From an uncultured Lutibacter sp. (GTDB lineage: Bacteria; Bacteroidota; Bacteroidia; Flavobacteriales; Flavobacteriaceae), in contig NZ_CANLRG010000001.1 of the NCBI RefSeq assembly GCF_947493565.1, forward strand, positions 62,001 through 126,000: a stretch of 64,000 nucleotides of DNA, given 5' to 3'. Positions 27,048-35,842 of the stretch are shown piece after piece. The translations under genes and the position numbers were made by a program. How positions within the stretch are numbered: position 1 is the stretch's first letter; every line of letters begins with the position of its first letter. The notes under the pieces were generated by a model that made no database searches, was not told the DNA's origin, and saw only the letters and a program-made list of their open reading frames with translations.

Positions 27048-29477
27048 ATGAAACATTTTATTTATGTATTTATTTTTTTTCTATCTCAGCAAATAGTTGC
27101 ACAAGGTTTTCAAAAAGTAAAAGAATTGGAGCAATTTAAAGGTTATTTTAATTTTTATTACGATGCTTCTACTGACAGAATTTTTATTGAAGTAAATAAT
27201 TTAAATGAAGAATTTTTGTATGTAAATTCTTTGGCAGCTGGTATAGGATCTAACGATATAGGTATAGATAGAGGCCAGTTAGGGAATACAGCTGTGGTAA
27301 AATTTATAAAGGCAGGAAATAAATTATTATTAATACAACCTAACCAAAATTACAGAGCTGTTAGTAATAATATTGAAGAAAAAAAATCAGTTGAAGAAGC
27401 TTTTGCTCAATCTGTTTTATTTGGATTTCCTATTGAAGAAAAAAATAAAGAAAGCTATTTAATAGATGCATCCAAGTTTTTTTTACGAGATGCACATAAT
27501 GTTGCAGGAAAACTTCAAAATGCTAAGCAAGGAAACTATAAATTAGATTTAAGTAAAAGTGCTTTTTTTATGGAACGCACAAAGGCATTTCCTAAAAATG
27601 TTGAATTTGAGGCTATCTTGACTTTTGAAGGTGATGCAAAAGGAAAATTTATTAGAAGTGTAACTCCAAATTCATCTTTTGTTACCGTTCGCCAACATCA
27701 TTCATTTATTGAATTGCCGGATGATAATTACAAAATGAGAAAATTTGATCCACGTTCTGGAGCTATAGGTTTTTCATATTTAGATTATGCAACTCCTATT
27801 GAAGAACCAATTAAAAAACGTTTTATAATTCGACATAGATTAAAAAAAAAAGACCCAGATGCTACTATTAGTGAAGCAAAAGAACCAATTGTTTATTATT
27901 TAGATAGGGGAGCACCTGAGCCCATTAAATCAGCACTTTTAGAAGGTGGAAGTTGGTGGAATGAAGCATTTGAAGCTGCAGGTTATAAAAATGCATTTCA
28001 GTTTAAAGTATTGCCTGAAGGAGCAGATCCTTTAGATATTAGATATAATGTTGTGCAATGGGTACATAGAAGTACAAGGGGCTGGTCTTATGGTGCAAGT
28101 ATTGTAGACCCACGAACTGGTGAAATTTTAAAAGGCCATGTTAGTTTAGGTTCATTAAGAATACGTCAGGATTATTTAATAGCACAAGCACTATTAGGTG
28201 TTTCTGAAAAAACGGGTGATGAAAACCCATTGTTGCAATTGGCTTTAGCAAGAATTAGACAGCTTTCTGCACATGAAATAGGTCATACTTTAGGCTTTAC
28301 TCACAATTTTGCTGCAAGTTATAATAATAGGTCTTCGGTAATGGATTATCCACACCCTTATGTGAAATTAATCAATAATAAAATTGATGTATCTAAAGCT
28401 TATGAAAAAGGAATTGGTGATTGGGATAAAGTAACTGTTGCATATTCTTATCAAGATTTTCCTAAAAATGTGAATGAGGAAGATGCCTTAAATACTATTA
28501 TTGAAAGTTCGATTAAAAGAGGAATGAAATTTATCGCAGATTCTGATGCTCGTGCTCAAGGTGGGGCTCATATATATGCACATTTATGGGATAATGGTAC
28601 AAACCCAGCAAAAGAACTAGATAGAATTTTGAAAGTGAGAGAAACAGCTATTAATAATTTTTCAGTTAAAAACATAAATAAAAATCAGCCATATTCAGTT
28701 TTAGAAGATGTTTTTGTTCCGTTATACTTTTTTCATAGATATCAGGTTGAAGCAACTTCAAAATTAATCGGAGGTTTGGATTATTCATATGCTCTAAAAG
28801 GTGATAATCAAACTATTGTAAAACCTATAGATGCTTTAATTGAAAAAGAAGCATTACAAAGCTTATTGAATGCTATTAGTGTTGAAACGTTGAAAATTCC
28901 AATAAATTTATTAGAATTATTTCCGCCTAGAGCTTATAACTATAATAGAAGTAGGGAGTCTTTTGGTTCAAAAAATGGTGTTGCTTTTGACGCTTTAAAT
29001 GCGGCTTCAACAGCTTCAGAATTAGTGTTGGATTTATTGTTTAATTCACAAAGAGCTTCAAGAATGATACAGCAGAAAGCACTTTTTAAAAACCAACTAG
29101 GCTTAGATGAAATGATTGATATAGTAGTTGAGTCAACTTTTAAAAAGCACTATAAAAGCACCTATGAAAACGAAATTCAACAAAGTATAAATGCTGTTGT
29201 ACTTCAAAATTTATTGGAATTATGTAGTAATAGTAGTGCCACTTTTCAAGTAAAATCTATTACCTTAGCTAAGGTAAAGGAATTGAAAAATTGGTTTTAT
29301 CAGAATAGGAATAAAAAGACTAAAGAAGATAGTTTAACTCGTATGTATGAAGAAGGCTATATTGAATTGATTAACAATTTTTTAGCTAATCCTAAACAAT
29401 TTGAAAAAAAGAATTCACCTAAAATTCCTGATGGTTCGCCTATTGGAAGTGTAAGTTGTAATTTTGGACATTTATAA
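27048..29477 (+). CDS. Secreted zinc-dependent metalloprotease (DUF5117/DUF4953 type)
   Basis: An 809-residue protein with a signal peptide (cleavage probably after QIVAQG). It contains an extended zinc motif HEIGHTLGFTH (His ~409, Glu ~410, His ~413, third His ~419), so the fold should be metzincin-like. The region before it (YLDRGAPEPIKSALLEGGSWWNEAFEAAGY, VQWVHRSTRGWSYG, VDPRTGEILKG) is the hallmark of the large Bacteroidota family annotated zinc-dependent metalloprotease. A Met-turn-like SVMDYPHPY follows. It acts in the periplasm or outside the cell; substrate unknown. A threonine aldolase begins 18 bases downstream. Confidence 0.9.
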   Translation: MKHFIYVFIFFLSQQIVAQGFQKVKELEQFKGYFNFYYDASTDRIFIEVNNLNEEFLYVNSLAAGIGSNDIGIDRGQLGNTAVVKFIKAGNKLLLIQPNQNYRAVSNNIEEKKSVEEAFAQSVLFGFPIEEKNKESYLIDASKFFLRDAHNVAGKLQNAKQGNYKLDLSKSAFFMERTKAFPKNVEFEAILTFEGDAKGKFIRSVTPNSSFVTVRQHHSFIELPDDNYKMRKFDPRSGAIGFSYLDYATPIEEPIKKRFIIRHRLKKKDPDATISEAKEPIVYYLDRGAPEPIKSALLEGGSWWNEAFEAAGYKNAFQFKVLPEGADPLDIRYNVVQWVHRSTRGWSYGASIVDPRTGEILKGHVSLGSLRIRQDYLIAQALLGVSEKTGDENPLLQLALARIRQLSAHEIGHTLGFTHNFAASYNNRSSVMDYPHPYVKLINNKIDVSKAYEKGIGDWDKVTVAYSYQDFPKNVNEEDALNTIIESSIKRGMKFIADSDARAQGGAHIYAHLWDNGTNPAKELDRILKVRETAINNFSVKNINKNQPYSVLEDVFVPLYFFHRYQVEATSKLIGGLDYSYALKGDNQTIVKPIDALIEKEALQSLLNAISVETLKIPINLLELFPPRAYNYNRSRESFGSKNGVAFDALNAASTASELVLDLLFNSQRASRMIQQKALFKNQLGLDEMIDIVVESTFKKHYKSTYENEIQQSINAVVLQNLLELCSNSSATFQVKSITLAKVKELKNWFYQNRNKKTKEDSLTRMYEEGYIELINNFLANPKQFEKKNSPKIPDGSPIGSVSCNFGHL

Positions 29478-29495
29478 AATAATTTAATTTAAACT

Positions 29496-30518
29496 ATGCA
29501 AATAAATTTAATTAGTGATACTGTAACTAAACCTACAAAAGGCATGTTAAAGGCAATGTTGAATGCTGAAGTTGGAGATGATGTTTTTAAAACTGATCCA
29601 ACGGTAAATAAGCTTCAAGAAAAAATTGCCAAAATGTTTGGAATGGAAGATGCCTTATTTTTTCCTTCGGGTACAATGGCTAACCAAACAGGAATTAAAA
29701 TTCATACCCAACCGGGAGATAAAATGTTTTGCGATAAGTATGCACACGTATATAATTATGAAGGTGGAGGGGCAGCTGCAAATTCTGGAGTAACTTCTCA
29801 CTTAATTGATGGTTCAAGAGGAATGTTTACAACAAACCAGTTAAGTGAAGCTGTTTTAGGGGGTAGATCAGATATTCATGTGCCTTATGCTAGGCTAGTA
29901 ACTTTAGAAAATACCACCAATAAAGGTGGAGGTGCTTGCTGGGATTTTGAAGAGATATTGAAAATAAAAAAAGTTTGTACAGCTAATAATTTAGCATTGC
30001 ATTTGGATGGTGCTAGATTGTTTAATGCGTTAGTAGCCAAAAATGAAACTCCTAAGCAATATGGTGAGGTTTTTGACACGATTTCTATTTGTTTGTCAAA
30101 AGGTCTTGGAGCCCCTATAGGATCAGTATTATTGGGCACTAAAAAGCATATAGAAAAAGCTTTAAGAGTTAGAAAACTTTTTGGTGGAGCTATGCGTCAG
30201 GTTGGATATTTAGCAGCTGCGGGAATTTATGCCTTAGACAATCATGTAGAGAGGTTAGCAATTGATCATACAAGAGCAAAAATTATTGGAGTAGCTCTTC
30301 AAAATTGTGAACTGGTTAAAAACGTAGAGCCAATTGAAACAAATATCATTATTTTTAATGTTATAGATTCTATTAATGAGCAAGATTTTATTCAACGACT
30401 AAATAGAGCAGGTATTTCATTAATTTCTATGGGACAAGGTAAATTACGCATGGTAACTCATTTAGATTTTACAGAAGAAATGTTAGAAAGAGTAGTTTCA
30501 ACACTTGAAAATATTTAG
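29496..30518 (+). CDS. Low-specificity L-threonine aldolase
   Basis: A PLP enzyme of the beta-eliminating lyase family (340 residues) that splits threonine or allo-threonine into glycine and acetaldehyde. It starts with the conserved SDTVTKPTKGM, then FFPSGTMANQTGIK, HVYNYEGGG, HLDGARLFNA with the PLP-binding Asp, and the Schiff-base lysine in CLSKGLGAPIGS (~201). GGAMRQVGYLAAAGIYAL follows. Length is standard. The 18-base gap to the metalloprotease suggests co-transcription, though the functions have no obvious link. Confidence 0.93.
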   Translation: MQINLISDTVTKPTKGMLKAMLNAEVGDDVFKTDPTVNKLQEKIAKMFGMEDALFFPSGTMANQTGIKIHTQPGDKMFCDKYAHVYNYEGGGAAANSGVTSHLIDGSRGMFTTNQLSEAVLGGRSDIHVPYARLVTLENTTNKGGGACWDFEEILKIKKVCTANNLALHLDGARLFNALVAKNETPKQYGEVFDTISICLSKGLGAPIGSVLLGTKKHIEKALRVRKLFGGAMRQVGYLAAAGIYALDNHVERLAIDHTRAKIIGVALQNCELVKNVEPIETNIIIFNVIDSINEQDFIQRLNRAGISLISMGQGKLRMVTHLDFTEEMLERVVSTLENI

Positions 30519-30579
30519 AAATTACATGAGGAGTGTAATTTAATATTCGTTTTTACGTCTTACTAAAAAAATAAATAAA

Positions 30580-31215
30580 ATGAATAAAATTTTAGTGAGT
30601 ATTCTTTTTTGTGTTTTTGCAATAACCATAAATTTTTCGCAAACAAAACAAACAACAAAATCATTAGCAATGACAAAAAAACTTGAAACGGCCACTTTAG
30701 CTAATGGGTGTTTTTGGTGTACTGAGGCAATTTTTCAAAGATTGAAAGGAGTAGAGTCTGTTACATCAGGATATTCAGGAGGCACTATTAAAAACCCAGC
30801 TTATAGGGAAGTAACTACAGGTAGAACTGGACATGCAGAAGCCATTGAAATTCAATTTAATCCATCAATTATTTCATTTCAAGAAATTTTAGATGTATTT
30901 TTTAGTACTCACGATCCTACAACTTTAAATAGACAAGGTTATGATATAGGTACCCAATATCGTTCTGCAGTTTTTTATCACTCTGAAGCTCAAAAAAAAG
31001 TTGCAGAAAATTTTATAGAAGCCTTAACCAAAGCGGAGATATTTGATAACCCTATTGTTACTGAAGTAACTAAATTTGAAGCATTTTATAAAGCAGAAGA
31101 TTATCATCAAAATTATTACAATAATAATAAAAACCAAGGTTATTGTAGAGCGGTAATTAATCCTAAATTAGAAAAATTTATAAAAAAATATAAAGACAAG
31201 TTAAAGGAAAATTAA
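30580..31215 (+). CDS. msrA: Peptide-methionine (S)-S-oxide reductase MsrA, probably exported
   Basis: MsrA repairs S-methionine sulfoxide. The 211 residues carry the GCFWCTEAIFQ active site (Cys44, Cys47), SGYSGGTIKNP, HAEAIEIQFNP and STHDPTTLNRQGYDIGTQYRS. The first ~20 residues (MNKILVSILFCVFAITINFS) are a good signal peptide, so this copy probably works outside the cytoplasm; a start at Met31 would give a cytosolic form. No MsrB domain is fused. The next gene, for a small membrane protein, starts 40 bases on. Confidence 0.94.
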   Translation: MNKILVSILFCVFAITINFSQTKQTTKSLAMTKKLETATLANGCFWCTEAIFQRLKGVESVTSGYSGGTIKNPAYREVTTGRTGHAEAIEIQFNPSIISFQEILDVFFSTHDPTTLNRQGYDIGTQYRSAVFYHSEAQKKVAENFIEALTKAEIFDNPIVTEVTKFEAFYKAEDYHQNYYNNNKNQGYCRAVINPKLEKFIKKYKDKLKEN

Positions 31216-31254
31216 TTTGGTATTTTTATTGCAATAAAATTTTAAAAAAATCCT

Positions 31255-31539
31255 ATGACAAAGAAATATAAATTACTTTTTTTAAGCATTTTATTTGATG
31301 CAATTGGAATGCTTAGTTTTGTAATTCCATTTATAGGTGAGTTTGCCGATGTAATTTGGGCTCCGTTATCATCTTATTTAATTTATAAAATGTTTAAAGG
31401 CACCGAAGGTAAAATTGCCGGATTGGTATCATTTATAGAAGAAGCAGGTATTTTTGGAACAGATTTTTTGCCAACTTTTACATTAACGTGGATTTATAAA
31501 TACCTTCTTAAAAAAGAAACAGCAACTAAACTTCCTTAA
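31255..31539 (+). CDS. Conserved small membrane protein
   Basis: A 94-residue protein with two or three hydrophobic helices (~8-30, ~34-47 and a C-terminal TDFLPTFTLTWIYKY stretch). It begins MTKKYKLLFLSILFDAIGML and ends in a basic tail. I cannot name a domain, but the size, good start and helix pattern fit a real gene. Its last 14 bases overlap the end of the convergent gene at 31526-31831. Confidence 0.75.
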   Translation: MTKKYKLLFLSILFDAIGMLSFVIPFIGEFADVIWAPLSSYLIYKMFKGTEGKIAGLVSFIEEAGIFGTDFLPTFTLTWIYKYLLKKETATKLP

Positions 31540-31831
31540 AAAGTTTTTTCAAACCAATTCTTAGTAGTATTTTTTTAGTGAAAAAATTCCAAAAGAATTT
31601 AAATTGACCGAAACAAAAACCTACCAAAGGGAGTGTTATTTGATAAATAATGAATATCAATAAAATTCTAATTGGCCAAAAAACCCAAGGATTTTCTTCG
31701 CTTATACCTACAATTTCAGTAACCGGTTTTGCAACCCAAGCAGCAAAAGAACCATTTATTGAAAATACAATAATAATAAGCAGAACTTGAAAGTTAGAAG
31801 TTAGTCCCCAACGTTTTTTTAATTTCTCCAT
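31526..31831 (-). CDS. Small membrane protein, probably DUF6787-like
   Basis: I place the start at the ATG at 31831 (101 residues, MEKLKKRWGLTSN). The longer frame begins at a GTG at 31849 that overlaps the -7 promoter element, so it is unlikely. Two hydrophobic helices flank an aromatic PWVFWPIR loop: ~16-37 and ~52-76, followed by a basic end. Flavobacteria carry a conserved family of this appearance (KLKKRWGLTSN start); I recall it as DUF6787 but could not check. Function unknown. The 3' end overlaps the neighbouring plus-strand gene by 14 bases. Confidence 0.75.
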   Translation of the reverse strand: MEKLKKRWGLTSNFQVLLIIIVFSINGSFAAWVAKPVTEIVGISEENPWVFWPIRILLIFIIYQITLPLVGFCFGQFKFFWNFFTKKILLRIGLKKLFKEV

Positions 31832-31848
31832 GTGATTTTGTTTCGCCA

Positions 31849-31856
31849 CAAAAATA
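31849..31856 (-). promoter_or_regulatory. Promoter -7 element for the gene at 31526-31831
   Basis: Minus-strand TATTTTTG, 17 bases before the ATG at 31831. It decides against the GTG start at 31849. Confidence 0.6.
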
Positions 31857-31891
31857 CATTTATATTTTAAAATGAAAATTTTTCAACGAAA

Positions 31892-31918
31892 AAAAGGTGA
31901 AGCAAAGCTTCACCTTTT
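31892..31918 (-). terminator. Terminator after the DUF937 gene
   Basis: Stem AAAGGTGAAGC / GCTTCACCTTT with an AAA loop, 20 bases past the DUF937 stop. T-rich on the minus strand. Confidence 0.85.
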
Positions 31919-31938
31919 ATGTATTCTATGTAATTAAT

Positions 31939-32559
31939 TTACTTTCCAAACAAGCCTCCTAATAAACCTCCTAAACCAGCTTTCTTTTTACCACCTGCAG
32001 CCATGCCAATAATATCATCTATCACACTACCGTCACCATCTGCATCCAATATTTGGGTTACTAAACTTTGTTCTTTTTGTGCACCAGACCCTAATAAATT
32101 TCCTAATAAATTATCAACTCCATTAGCATCTTCAATATTTTTTTGACGAGATTGTTTTCCCAAATATCCCATAATAACTGGAGCTAACATTTTTAATAAA
32201 CTCATAGCAGAACTCATATCAATACCACTTTTTGTACTGACAGCCTTTGCAACATTTTGTTGTTTACCATTAAAAATATGACCTAAAATACCAGCCCCAT
32301 CGGTCAATATATCTTTATTTCCTAGTACATCTGTTAAATTGTCTAAAATACTACCATCATGTTTATTGGATAATGCGCCTAGCACACCTTCTGCACCTTT
32401 TTGGGTAGATGTATTATTTTTTAGAGCACCTAAAATTAAAGGTAAAGCTGTTGATATTGCCGATGTTGTTTTTACTTTATTTTCTCCTAATTGTGAACTA
32501 GCGTTGTTTATTAAGTTTTTTCCTAAATCACTGTTCAATAAATCTATTAATCCTGCCAT
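31939..32559 (-). CDS. DUF937 domain protein
   Basis: The 206-residue protein begins MAGLIDLLNSDLGKNLI and matches DUF937 (YidB-like) over residues ~5-135, with repeated short helices and NNASSQLGENK, LPLILGALKNN motifs. The C-terminal part holds a calcium-loop-like stretch DADGDGSVIDD (172-182), a weaker NKHDGSILDNL (65-75), and a glycine-rich end GLGGLLGGLFGK. No signal peptide. DUF937 proteins have no settled function. Monocistronic with its own terminator. Confidence 0.88.
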   Translation of the reverse strand: MAGLIDLLNSDLGKNLINNASSQLGENKVKTTSAISTALPLILGALKNNTSTQKGAEGVLGALSNKHDGSILDNLTDVLGNKDILTDGAGILGHIFNGKQQNVAKAVSTKSGIDMSSAMSLLKMLAPVIMGYLGKQSRQKNIEDANGVDNLLGNLLGSGAQKEQSLVTQILDADGDGSVIDDIIGMAAGGKKKAGLGGLLGGLFGK

Positions 32560-32732
32560 TTTATTTTTTTAGTTTAAAATTATGGTTGAAAATACATAAA
32601 AATAATGATATCAATATAAAATCAAGTTTAAAAATAAAAGATTGCTTTAAAATAAAAAAACTCATGAATCGTTGTATTTTAAATGGCACAGACTTTGTAA
32701 TAAACAAGCAATAATTATAAAATTTTAACAAT

Positions 32733-33221
32733 ATGAAAAAAGTATTTTTAGGTTTAAGTTTATTTTTAGGAATGATTTTCACTTCTCAATCACAAGAAAT
32801 TTCTAAACATGCATTAGGTATTCGATTAGGTGATAATGATGGTTTTGGAGGTGAAATTTCTTATCAACATCAACTATCTGAAATAAATAGATTAGAATTG
32901 GATTTAGGATATAGAGACCATGATAGATATGATGCTTTTAAACTTTCAGGAATTTACCAATGGGTTTGGAATATTGATGAAGGTTTTAATTGGTATGTAG
33001 GTTTTGGTGCTGGTATTGGTTTTTGGAGTAATGGAAACAAATATATTGGAAATGGTGATGATGGAGTATTTGTAAACGCTGATGGAAATATTGGAATTGA
33101 ATATAATTTTGAAATCCCACTATTAATTTCATTAGATTTTAGACCAGAAATTGGAGTTATTGGTGATTATGGTAAAGATACCGATTTAGATTTAGCGATT
33201 TCTTTAAGGTATCAATTTTAA
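32733..33221 (+). CDS. Secreted outer-membrane beta-barrel-like protein
   Basis: A 162-residue protein with a signal peptide (MKKVFLGLSLFLGMIFTSQSQ). The mature part alternates polar and hydrophobic residues typical of a small barrel, with strands such as SKHALGIRLGDNDGFGGEISYQ, NRLELDLGYRD, FNWYVGFGAGIGFW and LDLAISLRYQF, and it ends in the aromatic residue usual for outer-membrane insertion. It is probably an eight-stranded outer-membrane protein of unknown function. A terminator follows 22 bases after the stop. Confidence 0.82.
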   Translation: MKKVFLGLSLFLGMIFTSQSQEISKHALGIRLGDNDGFGGEISYQHQLSEINRLELDLGYRDHDRYDAFKLSGIYQWVWNIDEGFNWYVGFGAGIGFWSNGNKYIGNGDDGVFVNADGNIGIEYNFEIPLLISLDFRPEIGVIGDYGKDTDLDLAISLRYQF

Positions 33222-33242
33222 AGCAAAACACTGATTTATAAT

Positions 33243-33269
33243 GAAAAAGCACTTTTAGTGCTTTTTTTT
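33243..33269 (+). terminator. Terminator after the small barrel gene
   Basis: Stem AAAAAGCACT / AGTGCTTTTT with a TTT loop and a T-run. Confidence 0.85.
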
Positions 33270-33335
33270 ATGTTTAAAACACACCGTATTTTTAATTGTA
33301 TTTTTTTATCTTTCCGAGAATTTTAAAATATTTCA

Positions 33336-34640
33336 ATGAAAAAAATAGCATTGCACTGGCAAATATTAATAGGAATGGCTTTGGGTGTTTTAGTAGGATT
33401 AGTATTCACCCAGTTTGAAGGAGGTAAAGAAATAGTACAAGATTGGATAAAACCTTTTGGAAAAATATTTATCAATGCTTTAAAATTAATTGCTGTGCCT
33501 TTAATATTGGCTTCGTTAATAAAAGGGGTTTCAGATTTAAAGGATATTTCAAAACTTTCAAAAATGGGAGGAAGAACTATCGGTTTGTATTTAATTACTA
33601 CTATAGTTGCAGTTTCTATAGGGTTAATGCTTGTTAATGTTATTAAGCCTGGAAATTCAATATCTGAAGACACACGTCAAGAACTTGTTCAAAATTATAG
33701 TGGAGATGCTATGAAATATAAAGAGGAAGCTGACAAACAAAAAAGTAGTGGTCCTTTACAAGCGTTGGTTGATATCGTTCCCGACAATATTTTTGGAGCT
33801 TCTACCGAAAATAAAAACATGCTCCAAGTCATATTTTTTGCCATATTTTTTGGAATTGGATTAATTTTAATTCCTGAAAAAAAAGCAAAACCTGTCAAAA
33901 ATTTCTTTGATGGTTTTAATGAAGTGATATTGAAAATGATTGACCTTATTATGCTTGCAGCTCCTTATGGTGTGTTTGCATTATTGGCAGCATTGGTTGT
34001 AGAATCTCCAAGTATTGATTTATTTAAAGCACTTGTTTGGTATGCTTTTACGGTAATTTTAGGATTAATTTTAATGATTACTTTTTACAATATAATTGTT
34101 TGGATGATTGCAAAAAAAAATCCATCAACGTTTTTAAAGGGTATTTCTCCTGCTCAATTATTGGCTTTTTCAACAAGTAGTAGTGCAGCCACATTACCAG
34201 TAACTATGGAAAGAGTAACAGAACATTTAGGTGTAGATGAAGAAGTTAGTAGTTTTGTTTTGCCAATTGGAGCAACAATTAATATGGATGGTACAAGTTT
34301 GTATCAAGCAGTAGCTGCTGTTTTTATAGCTCAAGCGTTTGGAATGGATTTATCTTTCGGTGTTCAATTAGGAATTATTGCCACAGCAACTTTAGCTAGT
34401 ATAGGTTCTGCTGCTGTACCAGGGGCAGGAATGGTAATGCTAGTAATAGTTTTAGGTCAAGCAGGTATACCCGAAGCAGGTTTGGCTTTAATATTTGCTA
34501 TTGACAGACCATTAGATATGTGTAGAACCACTGTAAATGTAACAGGAGATGCCTCTGTTTCTATGTTAGTTGCAAAGTCTTTAGGAAAACTTCATAAACC
34601 TAAAGTAAAGGAATGGGATGACAATTACCATAAAAAATAA
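33336..34640 (+). CDS. Dicarboxylate/amino acid:cation symporter (DAACS family)
   Basis: A 434-residue inner-membrane transporter of the glutamate/aspartate or C4-dicarboxylate type. Eight membrane helices and the two re-entrant hairpins are recognisable: the serine-rich FSTSSSAATLPVT (HP1), ATINMDGTSLYQAVAAVFIAQ (TM7, with NMDGT), SIGSAAVPGAG (HP2), and DRPLDMCRTTVNVTGDASVS (TM8). The Arg in MCRTTVNV is usual where acidic amino acids or dicarboxylates bind. The extra loop ~107-140 with a KYKEEADKQKSSG stretch is common in Bacteroidota. A degenerate -7 element (TATCTTTC) is near 33308. Which substrate is used is not decided. Confidence 0.93.
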   Translation: MKKIALHWQILIGMALGVLVGLVFTQFEGGKEIVQDWIKPFGKIFINALKLIAVPLILASLIKGVSDLKDISKLSKMGGRTIGLYLITTIVAVSIGLMLVNVIKPGNSISEDTRQELVQNYSGDAMKYKEEADKQKSSGPLQALVDIVPDNIFGASTENKNMLQVIFFAIFFGIGLILIPEKKAKPVKNFFDGFNEVILKMIDLIMLAAPYGVFALLAALVVESPSIDLFKALVWYAFTVILGLILMITFYNIIVWMIAKKNPSTFLKGISPAQLLAFSTSSSAATLPVTMERVTEHLGVDEEVSSFVLPIGATINMDGTSLYQAVAAVFIAQAFGMDLSFGVQLGIIATATLASIGSAAVPGAGMVMLVIVLGQAGIPEAGLALIFAIDRPLDMCRTTVNVTGDASVSMLVAKSLGKLHKPKVKEWDDNYHKK

Positions 34641-34650
34641 TTTTTGATAG

Positions 34651-35058
34651 TTATAAAAATCGACTTTTTAAATCTTTAGAAGGAAGCATACAGGTATTTT
34701 TTTTGCCATACCATTTGTACCTATTTTTGGCAATATAATCATATATTTTATCACGTAATATTTTAGGAATCAAGATAAAAATATAGAGTAGTTGAAATCC
34801 ATTATTTAACTTCTTTGCAATTCTTAAAACTGCTGTAGATTTTTCATAAACAATAGTGTCTTCAATTAAAATAATTGAATCAAAAATAATTTTATTCAAA
34901 GAATGATGTAACAAAATTTCTTTTGCTGCGTCTGATTGTAGTGAGGCAAATAAAAAATATTTCTTTTTATCGTGTTTAATTATAAAATTAACTGAGGAAT
35001 TACAAAGGTTACAAACACCATCAAAAAGAATAATAGATTTGTTTTTATAAATGTTCAT
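34651..35058 (-). CDS. DCC-family thiol-disulfide oxidoreductase-like protein (DUF393)
   Basis: A 135-residue protein starting ILFDGVCNLCNSSVNF, the DxxCxxC hallmark of the DCC family (Cys16 and Cys19). The C-terminal half, NRYKWYGKKNTCMLPS, is also a family feature. The fold is thioredoxin-like and these proteins are presumed redox proteins, with no proven substrate. The end is only 10 bases from the convergent symporter gene, with no terminator between them. Confidence 0.88.
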   Translation of the reverse strand: MNIYKNKSIILFDGVCNLCNSSVNFIIKHDKKKYFLFASLQSDAAKEILLHHSLNKIIFDSIILIEDTIVYEKSTAVLRIAKKLNNGFQLLYIFILIPKILRDKIYDYIAKNRYKWYGKKNTCMLPSKDLKSRFL

Positions 35059-35146
35059 GAGGTAAAATTAAGTATTTTCTTTTAACAAAAAATTAATAGC
35101 ATCTCTCAATAGCAATTTATAAATTCGTTTAAAACAACAAACCCAA

Positions 35147-35839
35147 ATGATTAAGATTGAAAAACTACACAAATCATATCCAATAGGAAAAGACTCATTA
35201 CATGTTTTAAAAGGACTAGATTTACACATAAAAGAAGGAGAATTTGTTTCCATTATGGGGTCATCAGGTTCAGGAAAATCAACGTTGTTAAATATTGTTG
35301 GTTTATTAGATAACCATGATGCTGGAAACTATTATTTAAATGGTCAATTAATTGAAAACTTAGATGAAAAAAAGGCAGCTATATTAAGAAATAAATTTTT
35401 AGGATTTGTCTTTCAATCGTTTAATTTAATTAATTATAAATCAGCTTTAGAAAATGTTGCTCTTCCATTATATTATCAAGGAATGGGAAGAAAAGAACGT
35501 CAAAAAATAGCACTTCAATATTTAGATAAAGTGGGCATTGCCGATTGGGCAAATCATTTACCTAGTGAGCTTTCTGGAGGACAAAAACAACGTGTTGCTA
35601 TAGCTAGGGCATTGGTTACTAAGCCAAAAGTTGTATTGGCAGATGAGCCTACAGGAGCATTAGATTCAACAACATCACATTCTGTAATGGAATTGTTAAA
35701 AGAAATTAACAGAGAAGGTATGACGGTTTTTGTAATTACTCACGAAGAAGATATTGCAGAAGAAACAGATAGAATTGTACGTTTAAAGGATGGAGTAATT
35801 ATTAGTGATGAAAAAACTCTAAAAAAATCAAAAGCATAA
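35147..35839 (+). CDS. ABC transporter ATP-binding protein (MacB/LolD type)
   Basis: The 230-residue ATPase has Walker [10 protein letters not shown] (38-46), Q-loop [16 protein letters not shown], signature [15 protein letters not shown] (~142-156), Walker [13 protein letters not shown] (~162-173) and switch His in [10 protein letters not shown]. It falls in the MacB/LolD/FtsE group. It is the first gene of a four-gene operon (ATPase, two permeases, periplasmic adaptor) with gaps of 3, 2 and 70 bases. Since the ATPase is separate from the permeases, the exporter differs from fused MacB. Confidence 0.92.
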   Translation: MIKIEKLHKSYPIGKDSLHVLKGLDLHIKEGEFVSIMGSSGSGKSTLLNIVGLLDNHDAGNYYLNGQLIENLDEKKAAILRNKFLGFVFQSFNLINYKSALENVALPLYYQGMGRKERQKIALQYLDKVGIADWANHLPSELSGGQKQRVAIARALVTKPKVVLADEPTGALDSTTSHSVMELLKEINREGMTVFVITHEEDIAEETDRIVRLKDGVIISDEKTLKKSKA

Positions 35840-35842
35840 GGT

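Noticed and set aside
32561-32782. A 73-residue minus-strand frame across the upstream region of the small barrel gene
   Set aside because: It covers the promoter and start of the gene at 32733, has Phe/Ile/Lys-rich composition typical of read-through AT-rich sequence, and has no recognised motif.
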